The position numbers and the translations under genes were made by a program. Shown here in pieces: positions 5,763 to 12,677 of a stretch of 16,133 nt of DNA (its first letter is position 1; every line of letters starts with the position of its first letter). Below the pieces are notes generated by a model. That model did no database searches. It was not told where the DNA came from and saw nothing but the letters and a program-made list of their open reading frames with translations. Source of the stretch: an uncultured Carnobacteriaceae bacterium. Its GTDB lineage: Bacteria > Bacillota > Bacilli > Lactobacillales > Aerococcaceae. The stretch spans positions 1 through 16,133 of the forward strand of contig CALHVK010000108.1 of the NCBI GenBank assembly GCA_938039195.1. Direction: 5' to 3'.

Positions 5763-7182
5763 TTCGGAAGTGGTTTTATCTTTAAAAAACGCCACATTAA
5801 GTATTCAAGAAAAAGAGCTATTTTCTAATTTGAGCCTTCAAGTATGTGCGGGAGAAATCGTATTGATTTGTGGAAGAAGTGGTGTTGGGAAAAGTAGCCT
5901 TATGAATATCATCAATGGAGTTTATCCAAATGAAGAAGTTAAGGTTCAATGTGAAGCGTTAGAAGTTTTTGGACACTCGCTGATAAATATGAAGCATTTA
6001 GCAAGAACCACTTATGTCCGCTCAATTTTTCAAAATGCCCGACTCTCTTTTGCGATGTTAACACCTTATGAAGAAATGATTTTTGTATTAGAAAATTTTC
6101 GATTTCCGATTGAAGGGATGGAATTAAAGGTAAAAGAACAAGCCGAAAAATTTAAGATTGAAGCTTTATTGCATCGAGAGTTCTCAAGTCTCTCTGGAGG
6201 CGAATTACAGAAGGTGGCTTTTGCGTGTGCCAATCTTGTAGATGCGCCTCTCTATATCATGGATGAACCTTTTGCAAATATTGACGAAGAGAGCATTCCT
6301 TACTTTATGGAACAAATCAAATTATTGAGTGAGGAAGGAAAAGCTATTTGCATCATTGATCACCGATTAGAGTATTGGGATTGGATTAATCGTTGGTATC
6401 TCTTGGATGATTCTGGAGCCTTAAAAGAAATAAAACTCCCTATAGCTATAGAAGATAAACACCTTTTAGAAAATAACGGGTTACTTTGCACATTGCCATT
6501 AAAAGAGAAGAGTGGTCCAGCAAAAAGCAAAGTCCTTTTGAAGGTGGAAAATGTATCTATCCGTGTAGAAAAAAATCAAGTACTTCTTGAAAATCTCAAT
6601 CTTGAGCTTCACGAAGGTGAGATGATAGCGTTAGTTGGTCCTAGTGGGAGTGGAAAAACAAGTTTTTTCAAGACACTCTTAAAAGAATACCCTTATACTG
6701 GTAAAATCGAGATTATCGGCCAATCTTTATCAAAGATGAAGACAAAAGCGCTATTTGCTTCACTTGGGCTCGTCTTTCAAGATCCTTCTCTTCAGTTTGT
6801 CAGTGCAAAAGTCTTAGAAGAACTTAAGGTTACGTTTCATACAGAAAAAGAAAGTAATCTTGAAAACTTATTGCGAGAGTATTACTTGGAGAAAACAAAA
6901 GATTTGTCACCCTGGCTGATTAGTCAGGGGCAACAAAGAAGACTTGCATTTCTTACGATGACAGGGCCTAATAAGGTTATTCTTTTGGTAGATGAACCTA
7001 CTTATGGGCAAGATATGAAGAATGCCATCTTAATAATGAATGCATTAGAGCAATTGTGTAAAGAGGGAATGTCTTGTATCTTTACATGTCATGATCAACG
7101 ACTTGTTTGTCAATATGCCCATAAAGTCATGAAGATTCATTCTAAGACAATGGAGGAAGTTGCGAATGAACCTAAGAATTAA
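5755..7182 (+). CDS. ykoD: YkoD, duplicated ECF/ABC ATPase of the HMP/thiamine importer
   Basis: Two ABC ATPase domains are fused in about 475 residues and power the YkoE-YkoC complex. Domain 1 has Walker A GRSGVGKS (about 40-47), Q-loop IFQN, signature LSGGELQ, Walker B LYIMDEP and switch His in IIDHRL. Domain 2 has Walker A GPSGSGKT (about 295-302), Q-loop VFQD, Walker B VILLVDEP and switch His in TCHDQ. The domain 2 signature is altered to ISQGQQRR. The start is uncertain. GTG 5755 is 12 bases after AGGAG (5738-5742); TTG 5743 directly abuts that AGGAG and seems too close. Either way it overlaps the ykoE stop, indicating coupling. It ends overlapping ykoC. Confidence 0.9.
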   Translation: MANSEVVLSLKNATLSIQEKELFSNLSLQVCAGEIVLICGRSGVGKSSLMNIINGVYPNEEVKVQCEALEVFGHSLINMKHLARTTYVRSIFQNARLSFAMLTPYEEMIFVLENFRFPIEGMELKVKEQAEKFKIEALLHREFSSLSGGELQKVAFACANLVDAPLYIMDEPFANIDEESIPYFMEQIKLLSEEGKAICIIDHRLEYWDWINRWYLLDDSGALKEIKLPIAIEDKHLLENNGLLCTLPLKEKSGPAKSKVLLKVENVSIRVEKNQVLLENLNLELHEGEMIALVGPSGSGKTSFFKTLLKEYPYTGKIEIIGQSLSKMKTKALFASLGLVFQDPSLQFVSAKVLEELKVTFHTEKESNLENLLREYYLEKTKDLSPWLISQGQQRRLAFLTMTGPNKVILLVDEPTYGQDMKNAILIMNALEQLCKEGMSCIFTCHDQRLVCQYAHKVMKIHSKTMEEVANEPKN

Positions 7183-7855
7183 TCCAAGTGTACAATTAGG
7201 GATTTCATTTATTCTGTCGATTGTCATTTTATTTACTAAATCATGGGAATTAAATATTGCGATGATGCTTGCGGCAATCGTTATGATCCTCTTGTTTCAT
7301 AGACAGACTTGGTCAAGAATTGCAAAATTAGGATGTGGATTGTCGGTCATTATGATCATTTACTTTCTATCGGTATATTTACATCCAAATGAAAATACAC
7401 TTGTACGTTCAGTAGAAAATGGAGCGTTTTTAACAGCTTTAGAACTCAGTAGCAGAATTTTAGCTCTTGGATTTGTCGGGATTAGTCTCACTACGTCCAT
7501 TGATAAAAATGAGTTTATCGCAAGTCTCATCAAACAATTAAAAGTACCAGTTGAGATAGCATTCAGTATTTTAGTTGCGATTAATTTTTTAACACTCATT
7601 CAAACGGAATATGAGCAATCGAAATTAGCTTTGAGAATTAGAGGGATTTCGGGAGGAGCTGTGTATTTAAAAGCTTTGACAACGATGATGATTCGTTTGA
7701 TACGCCAATCTGAATATACTGCAATGGCAATGGAACTTAGAGGATTTTCTAAAGAAAGAATTCAAAGACTGAACCCAAGTATTACGAGCATAGATTTGAT
7801 GTATAGTAGTTCCATGATATTTTTTGTAGTGTTTGTCATTTGGTTTTACGTGTAA
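7166..7855 (+). CDS. ykoC: YkoC, transmembrane coupling (T) subunit of the HMP/thiamine ECF transporter
   Basis: This 229-residue CbiQ/EcfT-type protein has about five hydrophobic helices. A cytoplasmic region carries the two Arg-Gly motifs that dock on the ATPases: LALRIRG (in the LIQTEYEQSKLALRIRG stretch) and MAMELRG. Such subunits link ATP hydrolysis in YkoD to substrate release by YkoE. ATG 7166 is seven bases after GGAGGAAG (7152-7159), so I prefer it to an in-frame TTG at 7160. It overlaps the last 17 bases of ykoD. It is the last gene of the operon; a strong hairpin follows directly. Confidence 0.9.
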   Translation: MNLRINPSVQLGISFILSIVILFTKSWELNIAMMLAAIVMILLFHRQTWSRIAKLGCGLSVIMIIYFLSVYLHPNENTLVRSVENGAFLTALELSSRILALGFVGISLTTSIDKNEFIASLIKQLKVPVEIAFSILVAINFLTLIQTEYEQSKLALRIRGISGGAVYLKALTTMMIRLIRQSEYTAMAMELRGFSKERIQRLNPSITSIDLMYSSSMIFFVVFVIWFYV

Positions 7856-7900
7856 AAATAAGGCAGTTGTAGATAGAGTTACAGCTGCCTTATTTATTTT
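7856..7900 (+). terminator. Terminator of the ykoFEDC operon
   Basis: AAATAAGGCAGTTGTA (7856-7871) pairs with 7880-7895 over 16 positions with a single wobble, and the stem is followed by ATTTTT. The length and perfection suggest very efficient termination. Confidence 0.88.
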
Positions 7901-7908
7901 TGATAAAA

Positions 7909-7937
7909 TTGACCTTACAAAATGTAAGCGCTATAAT
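7909..7937 (+). promoter_or_regulatory. Strong promoter of the oxidoreductase gene with an overlapping cre box
   Basis: TTGACC (7909-7914), 17 bp, then TATAAT (7932-7937) is close to the sigma-A consensus. TGTAAGCGCTATAA (7923-7936) overlaps the -10 and matches 13 of 14 positions of the CcpA cre consensus TGWAARCGYTWNCW. CcpA bound there would block RNA polymerase, giving repression on preferred sugars. Confidence 0.8.
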
Positions 7938-7942
7938 GAAGG

Positions 7943-7960
7943 TGTACAAGAGTTTGTACA
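7943..7960 (+). promoter_or_regulatory. Perfect 7-4-7 palindrome at the transcription start, probable operator
   Basis: TGTACAA (7943-7949), GAGT, TTGTACA (7954-7960) is a perfect inverted repeat beginning about six bases after the -10, at the expected start of the transcript. Its position fits a repressor operator. It has no U-tail, so it is not a terminator. The regulator is not encoded next to it. Confidence 0.6.
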
Positions 7961-8012
7961 AAAATAAACAAACGGATGAAGTTTGCTTCAACTGTGGAAA
8001 AGGGGTATGACA

Positions 8013-9062
8013 ATGAGAAACAAAAAGATTCGTGTCATCCAATATGGATGCGGTAAGATGGCTAAGGTCCTTTTCAAGTATATGGTGGATCATGGCGTGG
8101 AAATTGTTGGTGCCATTGATAACAACCCGCAAGTTGTCGGTCTCGATGTTGGCGATTTTGCTGAATTGGGATATAAGACAGGCGTTGTTATTTCAGATAA
8201 CGCAGAAAAAGTATTCAATAGTTGTGATGCCGATATCGCCATCGTGACGATTCTTTCTTATATGCCAGAGATGTATGAGTTCTTTGAAACAGCCGTTCGT
8301 AATGGTGTGAATGTTATTACTACATGCGAAGAAGCGATTTACCCATGGAACACATCACCATCTGAAACCAATCGTTTAGATCGTTTAGCAAAAGAAAATG
8401 GTGTAACCATTACTGGTTCAGGAATGCAAGATATTTACTGGATTAATATGCCTTGTTTAGCGATGGCTGGTGTGAACCGTATTGATAAAATTAAAGGAGT
8501 CGTGAGCTATAATGTAGAAGACTATGGATTAGCTCTAGCAGAAGCTCATGGTGCCGGTTATACAAAAGAACGTTTCGATGCTGAAATCGCAACAGCTGAA
8601 AGCTTCCCATCCTATATGTGGAATGCAGCAGAAGCAATTTGTTCGAAGATGAATTGGACCATTAAAGATATCAGTCAAAAGAGTGTTCCATATATCTTAG
8701 ATGAAGATGTTTATTCAGAAACTCTTGGAAGAACAATTCCGGCAGGTGAAGTTACAGGAATGTCAGCAGTAACAACACTTCATACACATCAAGGCATTGA
8801 AATTGAAGTGGAATGTATTGGTAAAGTTTACCGCGAAGATGATGGAGATATGTGTGACTGGGAAATTACAGGGGAGCCAAACTTAGTATTCTCAGTTCAT
8901 AAACCAGATACAGTAGCTCATACATGCGCAACAATCGTAAATCGCATTCCAACAGTTTTGGATGCAGAGCCAGGATTTGTGACGAGTGAAAAATTAAGAG
9001 AACTTGCATACCCAACATATCCATTACACACATATGTTGAGAATCCATTCTTTGAAATCTAA
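8013..9062 (+). CDS. NAD(P)-dependent oxidoreductase, DapB-fold / 2,4-diaminopentanoate dehydrogenase-like
   Basis: The product has 349 residues. The N-terminus is a Rossmann fold: VIQYGCGKMAKVLFKYM (Gly-rich loop at about residues 8-15), then VGAIDNNPQVVGLDVG, which resembles the start of dihydrodipicolinate reductases. The remainder resembles the clostridial 2,4-diaminopentanoate dehydrogenase (ord) and related amine dehydrogenases: TTCEEAIYPWNTS, GSGMQDIYW, an Asp/His-rich middle and a closing PLHTYVENPF. The protein is far longer than DapB (about 250-270 residues), so lysine biosynthesis is unlikely. No ornithine-fermentation genes are nearby, so the substrate is open. ATG 8013 is seven bases after AAAGGGG (7999-8005); ATG 8007 is too close to it. 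It is monocistronic, with cre and palindrome control. Confidence 0.8.
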   Translation: MRNKKIRVIQYGCGKMAKVLFKYMVDHGVEIVGAIDNNPQVVGLDVGDFAELGYKTGVVISDNAEKVFNSCDADIAIVTILSYMPEMYEFFETAVRNGVNVITTCEEAIYPWNTSPSETNRLDRLAKENGVTITGSGMQDIYWINMPCLAMAGVNRIDKIKGVVSYNVEDYGLALAEAHGAGYTKERFDAEIATAESFPSYMWNAAEAICSKMNWTIKDISQKSVPYILDEDVYSETLGRTIPAGEVTGMSAVTTLHTHQGIEIEVECIGKVYREDDGDMCDWEITGEPNLVFSVHKPDTVAHTCATIVNRIPTVLDAEPGFVTSEKLRELAYPTYPLHTYVENPFFEI

Positions 9063-9090
9063 GAAGAGTGTACTAACATTTTAGTAGAAT

Positions 9091-9127
9091 AAAAAAGAGT
9101 CGCTACAATGATTTGTAGCGGCTCTTG
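9091..9127. terminator. Bidirectional terminator between the oxidoreductase and CsbD genes
   Basis: GAGTCGCTACA (9097-9107) pairs over 11 bp with TGTAGCGGCTC (9114-9124), with one G-U pair. AAAAAA before it provides a U-tail for the minus-strand CsbD gene, and TTGTTT after it a weaker one for the plus-strand gene. It serves both convergent transcripts. Confidence 0.88.
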
Positions 9128-9141
9128 TTTGTTAGGTTCAA

Positions 9142-9336
9142 TTATTTGTTGAAAGTATTTTTAATTCCTTCGACTGCGCCTTCAACGCCTTCTTTAACGT
9201 TTTCTAGAACTTCTTTAGCTTTTGCTAATTCTTTTTCAACAGCACCTTCTGTTTCAAGGCTTTTATCACCAGTAACTTTACCTAATACTTCTTTTGCAGC
9301 ACCTGATGCTTGTTGTAATTTTTCTTCTAATGACAT
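9142..9336 (-). CDS. CsbD-like stress-response protein
   Basis: This small, acidic-basic alternating protein of 64 residues matches the CsbD family: an amphipathic helix with ASGAAKEVLGKVTGDKSLETEG (about 10-31), then helical repeats rich in Glu, Lys and Ala (VEKELAKAKEVLENVKEGVEGAVEGIKN). In bacilli CsbD is part of the general stress regulon; its molecular role is unknown. ATG 9334-9336 is preceded by a strong AAGGAGGTC (9342-9350 on the plus strand). The gene is monocistronic, convergent with the oxidoreductase gene and divergent from the yghU operon. I could not assign a confident promoter in the 9355-9420 stretch. Confidence 0.88.
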   Translation of the reverse strand: MSLEEKLQQASGAAKEVLGKVTGDKSLETEGAVEKELAKAKEVLENVKEGVEGAVEGIKNTFNK

Positions 9337-9453
9337 TTGAAGACCTCCTTTGTTGTTTATACTATTAAGTCTAACACTAAAAAATTTATTTACAAAAGTT
9401 TCTGCTTGAGAAAGTATTCATAAGCAGATGGTGCAAAGACTAAGGAAGAGTCA

Positions 9454-9462
9454 TGCTAAAAT
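9454..9462 (+). promoter_or_regulatory. Extended -10 promoter of the yghU-egtVU operon
   Basis: TGcTAAAAT (9454-9462) resembles an extended -10. The hexamer 17 bp upstream (CAAAGA, 9434-9439) is a poor -35. The ribosome site AGGGGGA (9480-9486) is six bases before the yghU ATG. Confidence 0.45.
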
Positions 9463-9492
9463 AATTCTAAAGAGACTCTAGGGGGAAACCAT

Positions 9493-10284
9493 ATGACAGA
9501 ATATCAATTACCACGCGTTTGGAGCGCAGCCGATTCTAACCAAGGGAAGTTCTCAGGAATTAACCGTCCAACAGCAGGGGCTCGTTTTGAACAGAAATTA
9601 CCAGTGGGGGATACGGATTTACAACTTTATTCTCTAGGGACTCCAAATGGAGTTAAAGTTACGATTTTGCTAGAAGAGTTATTAGAAGCTGGAGTGAAAG
9701 AGGCAGCTTATGACTTATTCAAGATTTCGATTATGGATGGGGACCAATTCGGAAGCGAGTTTGTAGCCATTAACCCGAACTCGAAGATTCCAGCGCTGTT
9801 AGACCGTTCAGGGAATGAACCGATTCGCGTCTTCGAGTCAGCGAATATTTTGCTTTATTTAGCAGAAAAATTTGGGAAATTCCTTCCGCAAGACACTGCT
9901 AAACGTACAGAAGTCTTAAACTGGCTCTTCTGGCAAACAGGAGCAGCACCATTCTTAGGAGGAGGCTTTGGCCACTTCTTCAACTACGCTCCAGAAAAAA
10001 TCGAGTATGCGATTAACCGTTTCACAATGGAAGCGAAACGCCAATTAGACTTGCTCGACAAAGAGTTAGCGAAACGCCCGTATATCGCAGGAGACGAATA
10101 TACGATTGCCGATATTGCCATCTGGTCATGGTACGGTCAACTCGTTCAAGACAAACTCTATAAAAATTCTGCAGAATTCTTAGATGCGCAAAGCTATAAA
10201 CATTTAAATGAATGGGCAGACCGCATTGCTAAACGACCAGCAGTACAAAAGGGAGTAGAAGCGGAGTACAAAGTAATTAAATAA
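9493..10284 (+). CDS. yghU: YghU-type glutathione transferase / disulfide-bond reductase
   Basis: The 263-residue protein closely follows the Escherichia coli YghU pattern (Nu-class GST, glutathione-dependent disulfide reductase). The N-terminal extension ends in INRPTAGARF...LPVGDTDLQ. The thioredoxin-like domain carries YSLGTPNG (about 46-53), NPNSKIPALL (94-103) and VFESANILLYLAEKFG (113-128). The helical domain carries NWLFWQTGAAPFLGGGFGHF, YAINRFTMEAKRQLD and YIAGDEYTIADIAIW. Nu-class enzymes lack a classical catalytic Tyr/Ser/Cys and bind two glutathiones; the Thr-Pro of GTPNG is the conserved site region. It is about 25 residues shorter at the C-terminus than E. coli YghU. ATG 9493 follows AGGGGGA. 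Only 12 bases separate it from the ergothioneine-importer ATPase, so it heads that operon. Confidence 0.9.
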   Translation: MTEYQLPRVWSAADSNQGKFSGINRPTAGARFEQKLPVGDTDLQLYSLGTPNGVKVTILLEELLEAGVKEAAYDLFKISIMDGDQFGSEFVAINPNSKIPALLDRSGNEPIRVFESANILLYLAEKFGKFLPQDTAKRTEVLNWLFWQTGAAPFLGGGFGHFFNYAPEKIEYAINRFTMEAKRQLDLLDKELAKRPYIAGDEYTIADIAIWSWYGQLVQDKLYKNSAEFLDAQSYKHLNEWADRIAKRPAVQKGVEAEYKVIK

Positions 10285-10296
10285 AGAAGGGTTAGT

Positions 10297-11028
10297 ATGA
10301 TTGAATATAAAAATGTCGCCTTACGTTATGATGAAAAGCTCGTTTTAAAAGACGTGAACTTGACGATTAACGACGGCGAATTTATGGTGTTAGTGGGGCC
10401 ATCCGGTTCAGGGAAAACAACCATGTTGAAGATGATCAACCAGTTGATTGAACCGACTGATGGAGATATTTATTTAAATGAAAAACGAATCAAAGAACAT
10501 AATCAACGAAAATTACGCTTAGAGACGGGCTATGTCCTTCAACAAATCGCGCTATTTCCAAACTTAACGGTGGCGGAAAATATCGCGCTCATCCCTGAAA
10601 TGAAAGGATGGAAGAAGGAGCAAATCGCTGCAAAAACAAAGGAACTCCTCGACAAGGTAGGCCTTCCTGCAGACGATTACGCCAAACGCCTTCCGAGCGA
10701 ACTCTCTGGAGGGGAACAACAACGGGTAGGAATTGTCAGAGCGATGATTGCGGAACCGATGACGCTTCTTATGGACGAACCGTTCTCAGCCTTAGATGCC
10801 ATCTCTCGTAAGCAACTACAAGAGCTCACGAAGGCATTGCACCGGGAGTTTAAGATGACGACGATTTTCGTCACCCATGATACGGATGAAGCATTGAAGT
10901 TGGCGGACCGTATTGCAGTCTTAAAAGATGGAGAGATTCAACAAGTCGCACCGCCTTCTGAAATCCTAGAGCATCCTGCAACGGAATTTGTCGCAGAATT
11001 GTTCAAAGGAGGTGCCGTTCATGCATAA
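10297..11028 (+). CDS. egtV: EgtV, ATPase of the ergothioneine ABC importer
   Basis: This 243-residue ABC ATPase is of the osmoprotectant/QAT (OpuCA) branch. It has Walker A GPSGSGKT (34-41), Q-loop VLQQ, signature LSGGEQQ (136-142), Walker B TLLMDEP (156-162) and the switch His in FVTHDTDEA. It ends near residue 243 and lacks the C-terminal CBS pair that OpuCA/OpuA use for osmotic sensing, arguing against an osmolyte transporter. Together with the fused permease-binding protein next door it matches the EgtUV ergothioneine system described in Streptococcus pneumoniae. The ribosome site AAGAAGG (10284-10290) directly follows the yghU stop. The end overlaps egtU by eight bases. The symbol depends on the neighbour; on its own it would be called OpuCA-like. 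Confidence 0.87.
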   Translation: MIEYKNVALRYDEKLVLKDVNLTINDGEFMVLVGPSGSGKTTMLKMINQLIEPTDGDIYLNEKRIKEHNQRKLRLETGYVLQQIALFPNLTVAENIALIPEMKGWKKEQIAAKTKELLDKVGLPADDYAKRLPSELSGGEQQRVGIVRAMIAEPMTLLMDEPFSALDAISRKQLQELTKALHREFKMTTIFVTHDTDEALKLADRIAVLKDGEIQQVAPPSEILEHPATEFVAELFKGGAVHA

Positions 11029-12541
11029 TCTCGTAACGACCTTCCAAGAACGCTTTAGCGACTGGACAGTTGCATTGGGGCAACATTTACAACTCTCGCT
11101 CTTAGCCTTACTGATTTCGATAGTAGTGGCCGTTCCATTAGCGGTTGTATTTAGTTCATACAAGCGCTCTGCGGCATTTATCCTACAAGTGGCAGGAATC
11201 TTCCAAACGATTCCGTCCTTGGCGCTATTAGGCCTCTTTATTCCATTTATGGGAATTGGGACGGTCCCAGCACTCACAACGCTTGTCATTTACGCGTTAT
11301 TCCCGATTTTACAAAATACGATTACGGGACTCGAAGGGATTGACCCAAGCTTAGAAGAGGCAGCCATTGCCTTTGGGATGACGAAGTGGGAACGATTGAA
11401 GAAGTTTGAGATTCCAATCGCGATGCCGGTTATCATGTCGGGGGTACGCACCTCTGCAGTCTTCATTATCGGGACAGCGACTCTTGCAGCCTTAATCGGA
11501 GCAGGGGGACTTGGCTCGTTCATCCTTCTTGGGATTGACCGGAACAATGCCAGCTTGATTTTAATTGGGGCTATCTCTTCAGCGCTTCTAGCGATTGCGT
11601 TTAGTACATTGTTGAAATGGATGGAACATGCTAAATTAAAAACGATTTTCGCAACGTTTATCGTCCTATTTGCCGGACTGGGAGCGTCTTTCGTTTCAGG
11701 GATGATGCCTTCGATGGGGCAACAAACCCTTATTATTGCCGGTAAATTAGGTCCCGAGCCAGAGATTTTAGCGAATATGTATAAACTTCTTATTGAAGAA
11801 AAAACGGATTTAAAAGTAGAAGTGAAACCAAACTTCGGGAAGACATCCTTCCTATATGAAGCCTTGAAAAATGGGGACATCGACATTTACCCAGAATTCA
11901 CAGGAACGATTACGGAGAGCTTGTTGAAGCCAGCGCCGAAAGTCTCGCATGATCCAGAAGAAGTGTACGAAATGGCTAAAGAGGGGATTTTGAAACAAGA
12001 CGGATTAGCGTTCTTGAAGCCGATGGACTATCAAAATACGTATGCCGTTGCGGTTCCAAGAGCCATCGCTGAAAAATACGGACTCAAGACGATTTCTGAC
12101 TTGAAGAAAGTCGAAGGGCAATTGAAAGCCGGATTCACGCTGGAATTCAATGACCGTGAAGACGGAAACCGTGGCCTTCAAAAGGTCTACGGATTGAACT
12201 TAAACGTCGCAACGATGGAACCAAGCCTACGTTACCAAGCGATTCAATCGGGAGACATTCAAATCACCGATGCGTATTCTACGGACGCAGAAATCACGCG
12301 TTATGACTTGGTGGTGTTGGAAGACGACAGACAATTATTCCCACCGTACCAAGGCGCACCATTAATGAAGGAGGCGTTGTTGAAACAACATCCGGAATTG
12401 GAAGGGGTACTTAATGTGTTGGCTGGAAAGATTACGGCGGAACAGATGAGTCGTATGAACTATGAAGTGGGAGTAGAAGGAAAGTCTGCTGAAATAGTTG
12501 CTCGCAACTTCTTACAAAATGAAGGGTTATTAAAAAAATAA
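11021..12541 (+). CDS. egtU: EgtU, ergothioneine importer permease fused to its binding domain
   Basis: The 506-residue protein is a natural fusion. Residues 1-210 are an ABC permease with about six helices, the FQTIPSLALLGLFIP block (61-75), and the EAA loop EEAAIAFGMTKWERLKKFEIP (112-132). Residues about 211-230 form an extra helix that tethers the binding domain outside the membrane. Residues about 235-506 are an OpuAC/GbcX-type binding domain with IAGKLGPEPEILANMYKLL, NFGKTSFLYEAL, DIYPEFTGT, QNTYAVAV, TLEFNDRED and TDAYSTDAE. The sequence is very close to the pneumococcal EgtU binding domain as I recall it. That protein takes up the histidine-derived thione ergothioneine, a host-diet antioxidant. 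ATG 11021 follows AAAGGAGGT (11005-11013); an upstream TTG has no support. Confidence 0.88.
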   Translation: MHNLVTTFQERFSDWTVALGQHLQLSLLALLISIVVAVPLAVVFSSYKRSAAFILQVAGIFQTIPSLALLGLFIPFMGIGTVPALTTLVIYALFPILQNTITGLEGIDPSLEEAAIAFGMTKWERLKKFEIPIAMPVIMSGVRTSAVFIIGTATLAALIGAGGLGSFILLGIDRNNASLILIGAISSALLAIAFSTLLKWMEHAKLKTIFATFIVLFAGLGASFVSGMMPSMGQQTLIIAGKLGPEPEILANMYKLLIEEKTDLKVEVKPNFGKTSFLYEALKNGDIDIYPEFTGTITESLLKPAPKVSHDPEEVYEMAKEGILKQDGLAFLKPMDYQNTYAVAVPRAIAEKYGLKTISDLKKVEGQLKAGFTLEFNDREDGNRGLQKVYGLNLNVATMEPSLRYQAIQSGDIQITDAYSTDAEITRYDLVVLEDDRQLFPPYQGAPLMKEALLKQHPELEGVLNVLAGKITAEQMSRMNYEVGVEGKSAEIVARNFLQNEGLLKK

Positions 12542-12610
12542 ATAATGGGATTTGTTAAAATCCTTCAGAATCCTTTGGATTTGTTTATAGTAAATAGAAT
12601 AGCTGTACCT

Positions 12611-12639
12611 GCGTGAGCCTTGGTCTCACGCCTACCAAG
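12611..12639 (+). other. Hairpin with an alternative, mutually exclusive pairing
   Basis: GCGTGAG (12611-12617) pairs perfectly with CTCACGC (12625-12631). The loop plus one stem-adjacent base, CTTGGT (12619-12624), is also complementary to ACCAAG (12634-12639). It offers either a second hairpin or a strained pseudoknot. Confidence 0.55.
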
Positions 12640-12646
12640 CTTCAAA

Positions 12647-12677
12647 GAAAGAGTAGGAGAGAATCTCCAACTCTTTC
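12647..12677 (+). other. Long hairpin inside the 191-bp element
   Basis: GAAAGAGT (12647-12654), an A, and GGAGA (12656-12660) pair with TCTCC (12664-12668), an A, and ACTCTTTC (12670-12677). This gives 13 pairs with one A-A mismatch and a GAA loop. No T-run follows, so it is not an intrinsic terminator. Confidence 0.7.

Noticed and set aside
8013..9062. Lysine-biosynthesis dihydrodipicolinate reductase (dapB)
   Set aside because: The protein is about 80-100 residues too long and its second half follows the diaminopentanoate-dehydrogenase type; no lysine genes are adjacent.
9125..9340. A plus-strand open frame opposite the CsbD gene
   Set aside because: It is the antisense of the repetitive CsbD coding sequence, rich in Ser/Thr/Pro as expected, with no ribosome site.
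11290..11886. A 198-codon minus-strand open frame opposite egtU
   Set aside because: It lies wholly inside a strongly supported conserved gene in the antisense frame and lacks a ribosome site or recognisable motif.
10297..12541. Glycine betaine/choline (OpuC/OpuB) transporter as identity of the two ABC genes
   Set aside because: The ATPase lacks the CBS pair, the permease is fused to the binding domain, and the binding-domain motifs follow the EgtU pattern; an osmolyte role is kept only as a weaker alternative.
12611..12677. The two strong hairpins as terminators of egtU
   Set aside because: Neither is followed by a T-run; the only strong intrinsic terminator in the gap is at 12873-12903.
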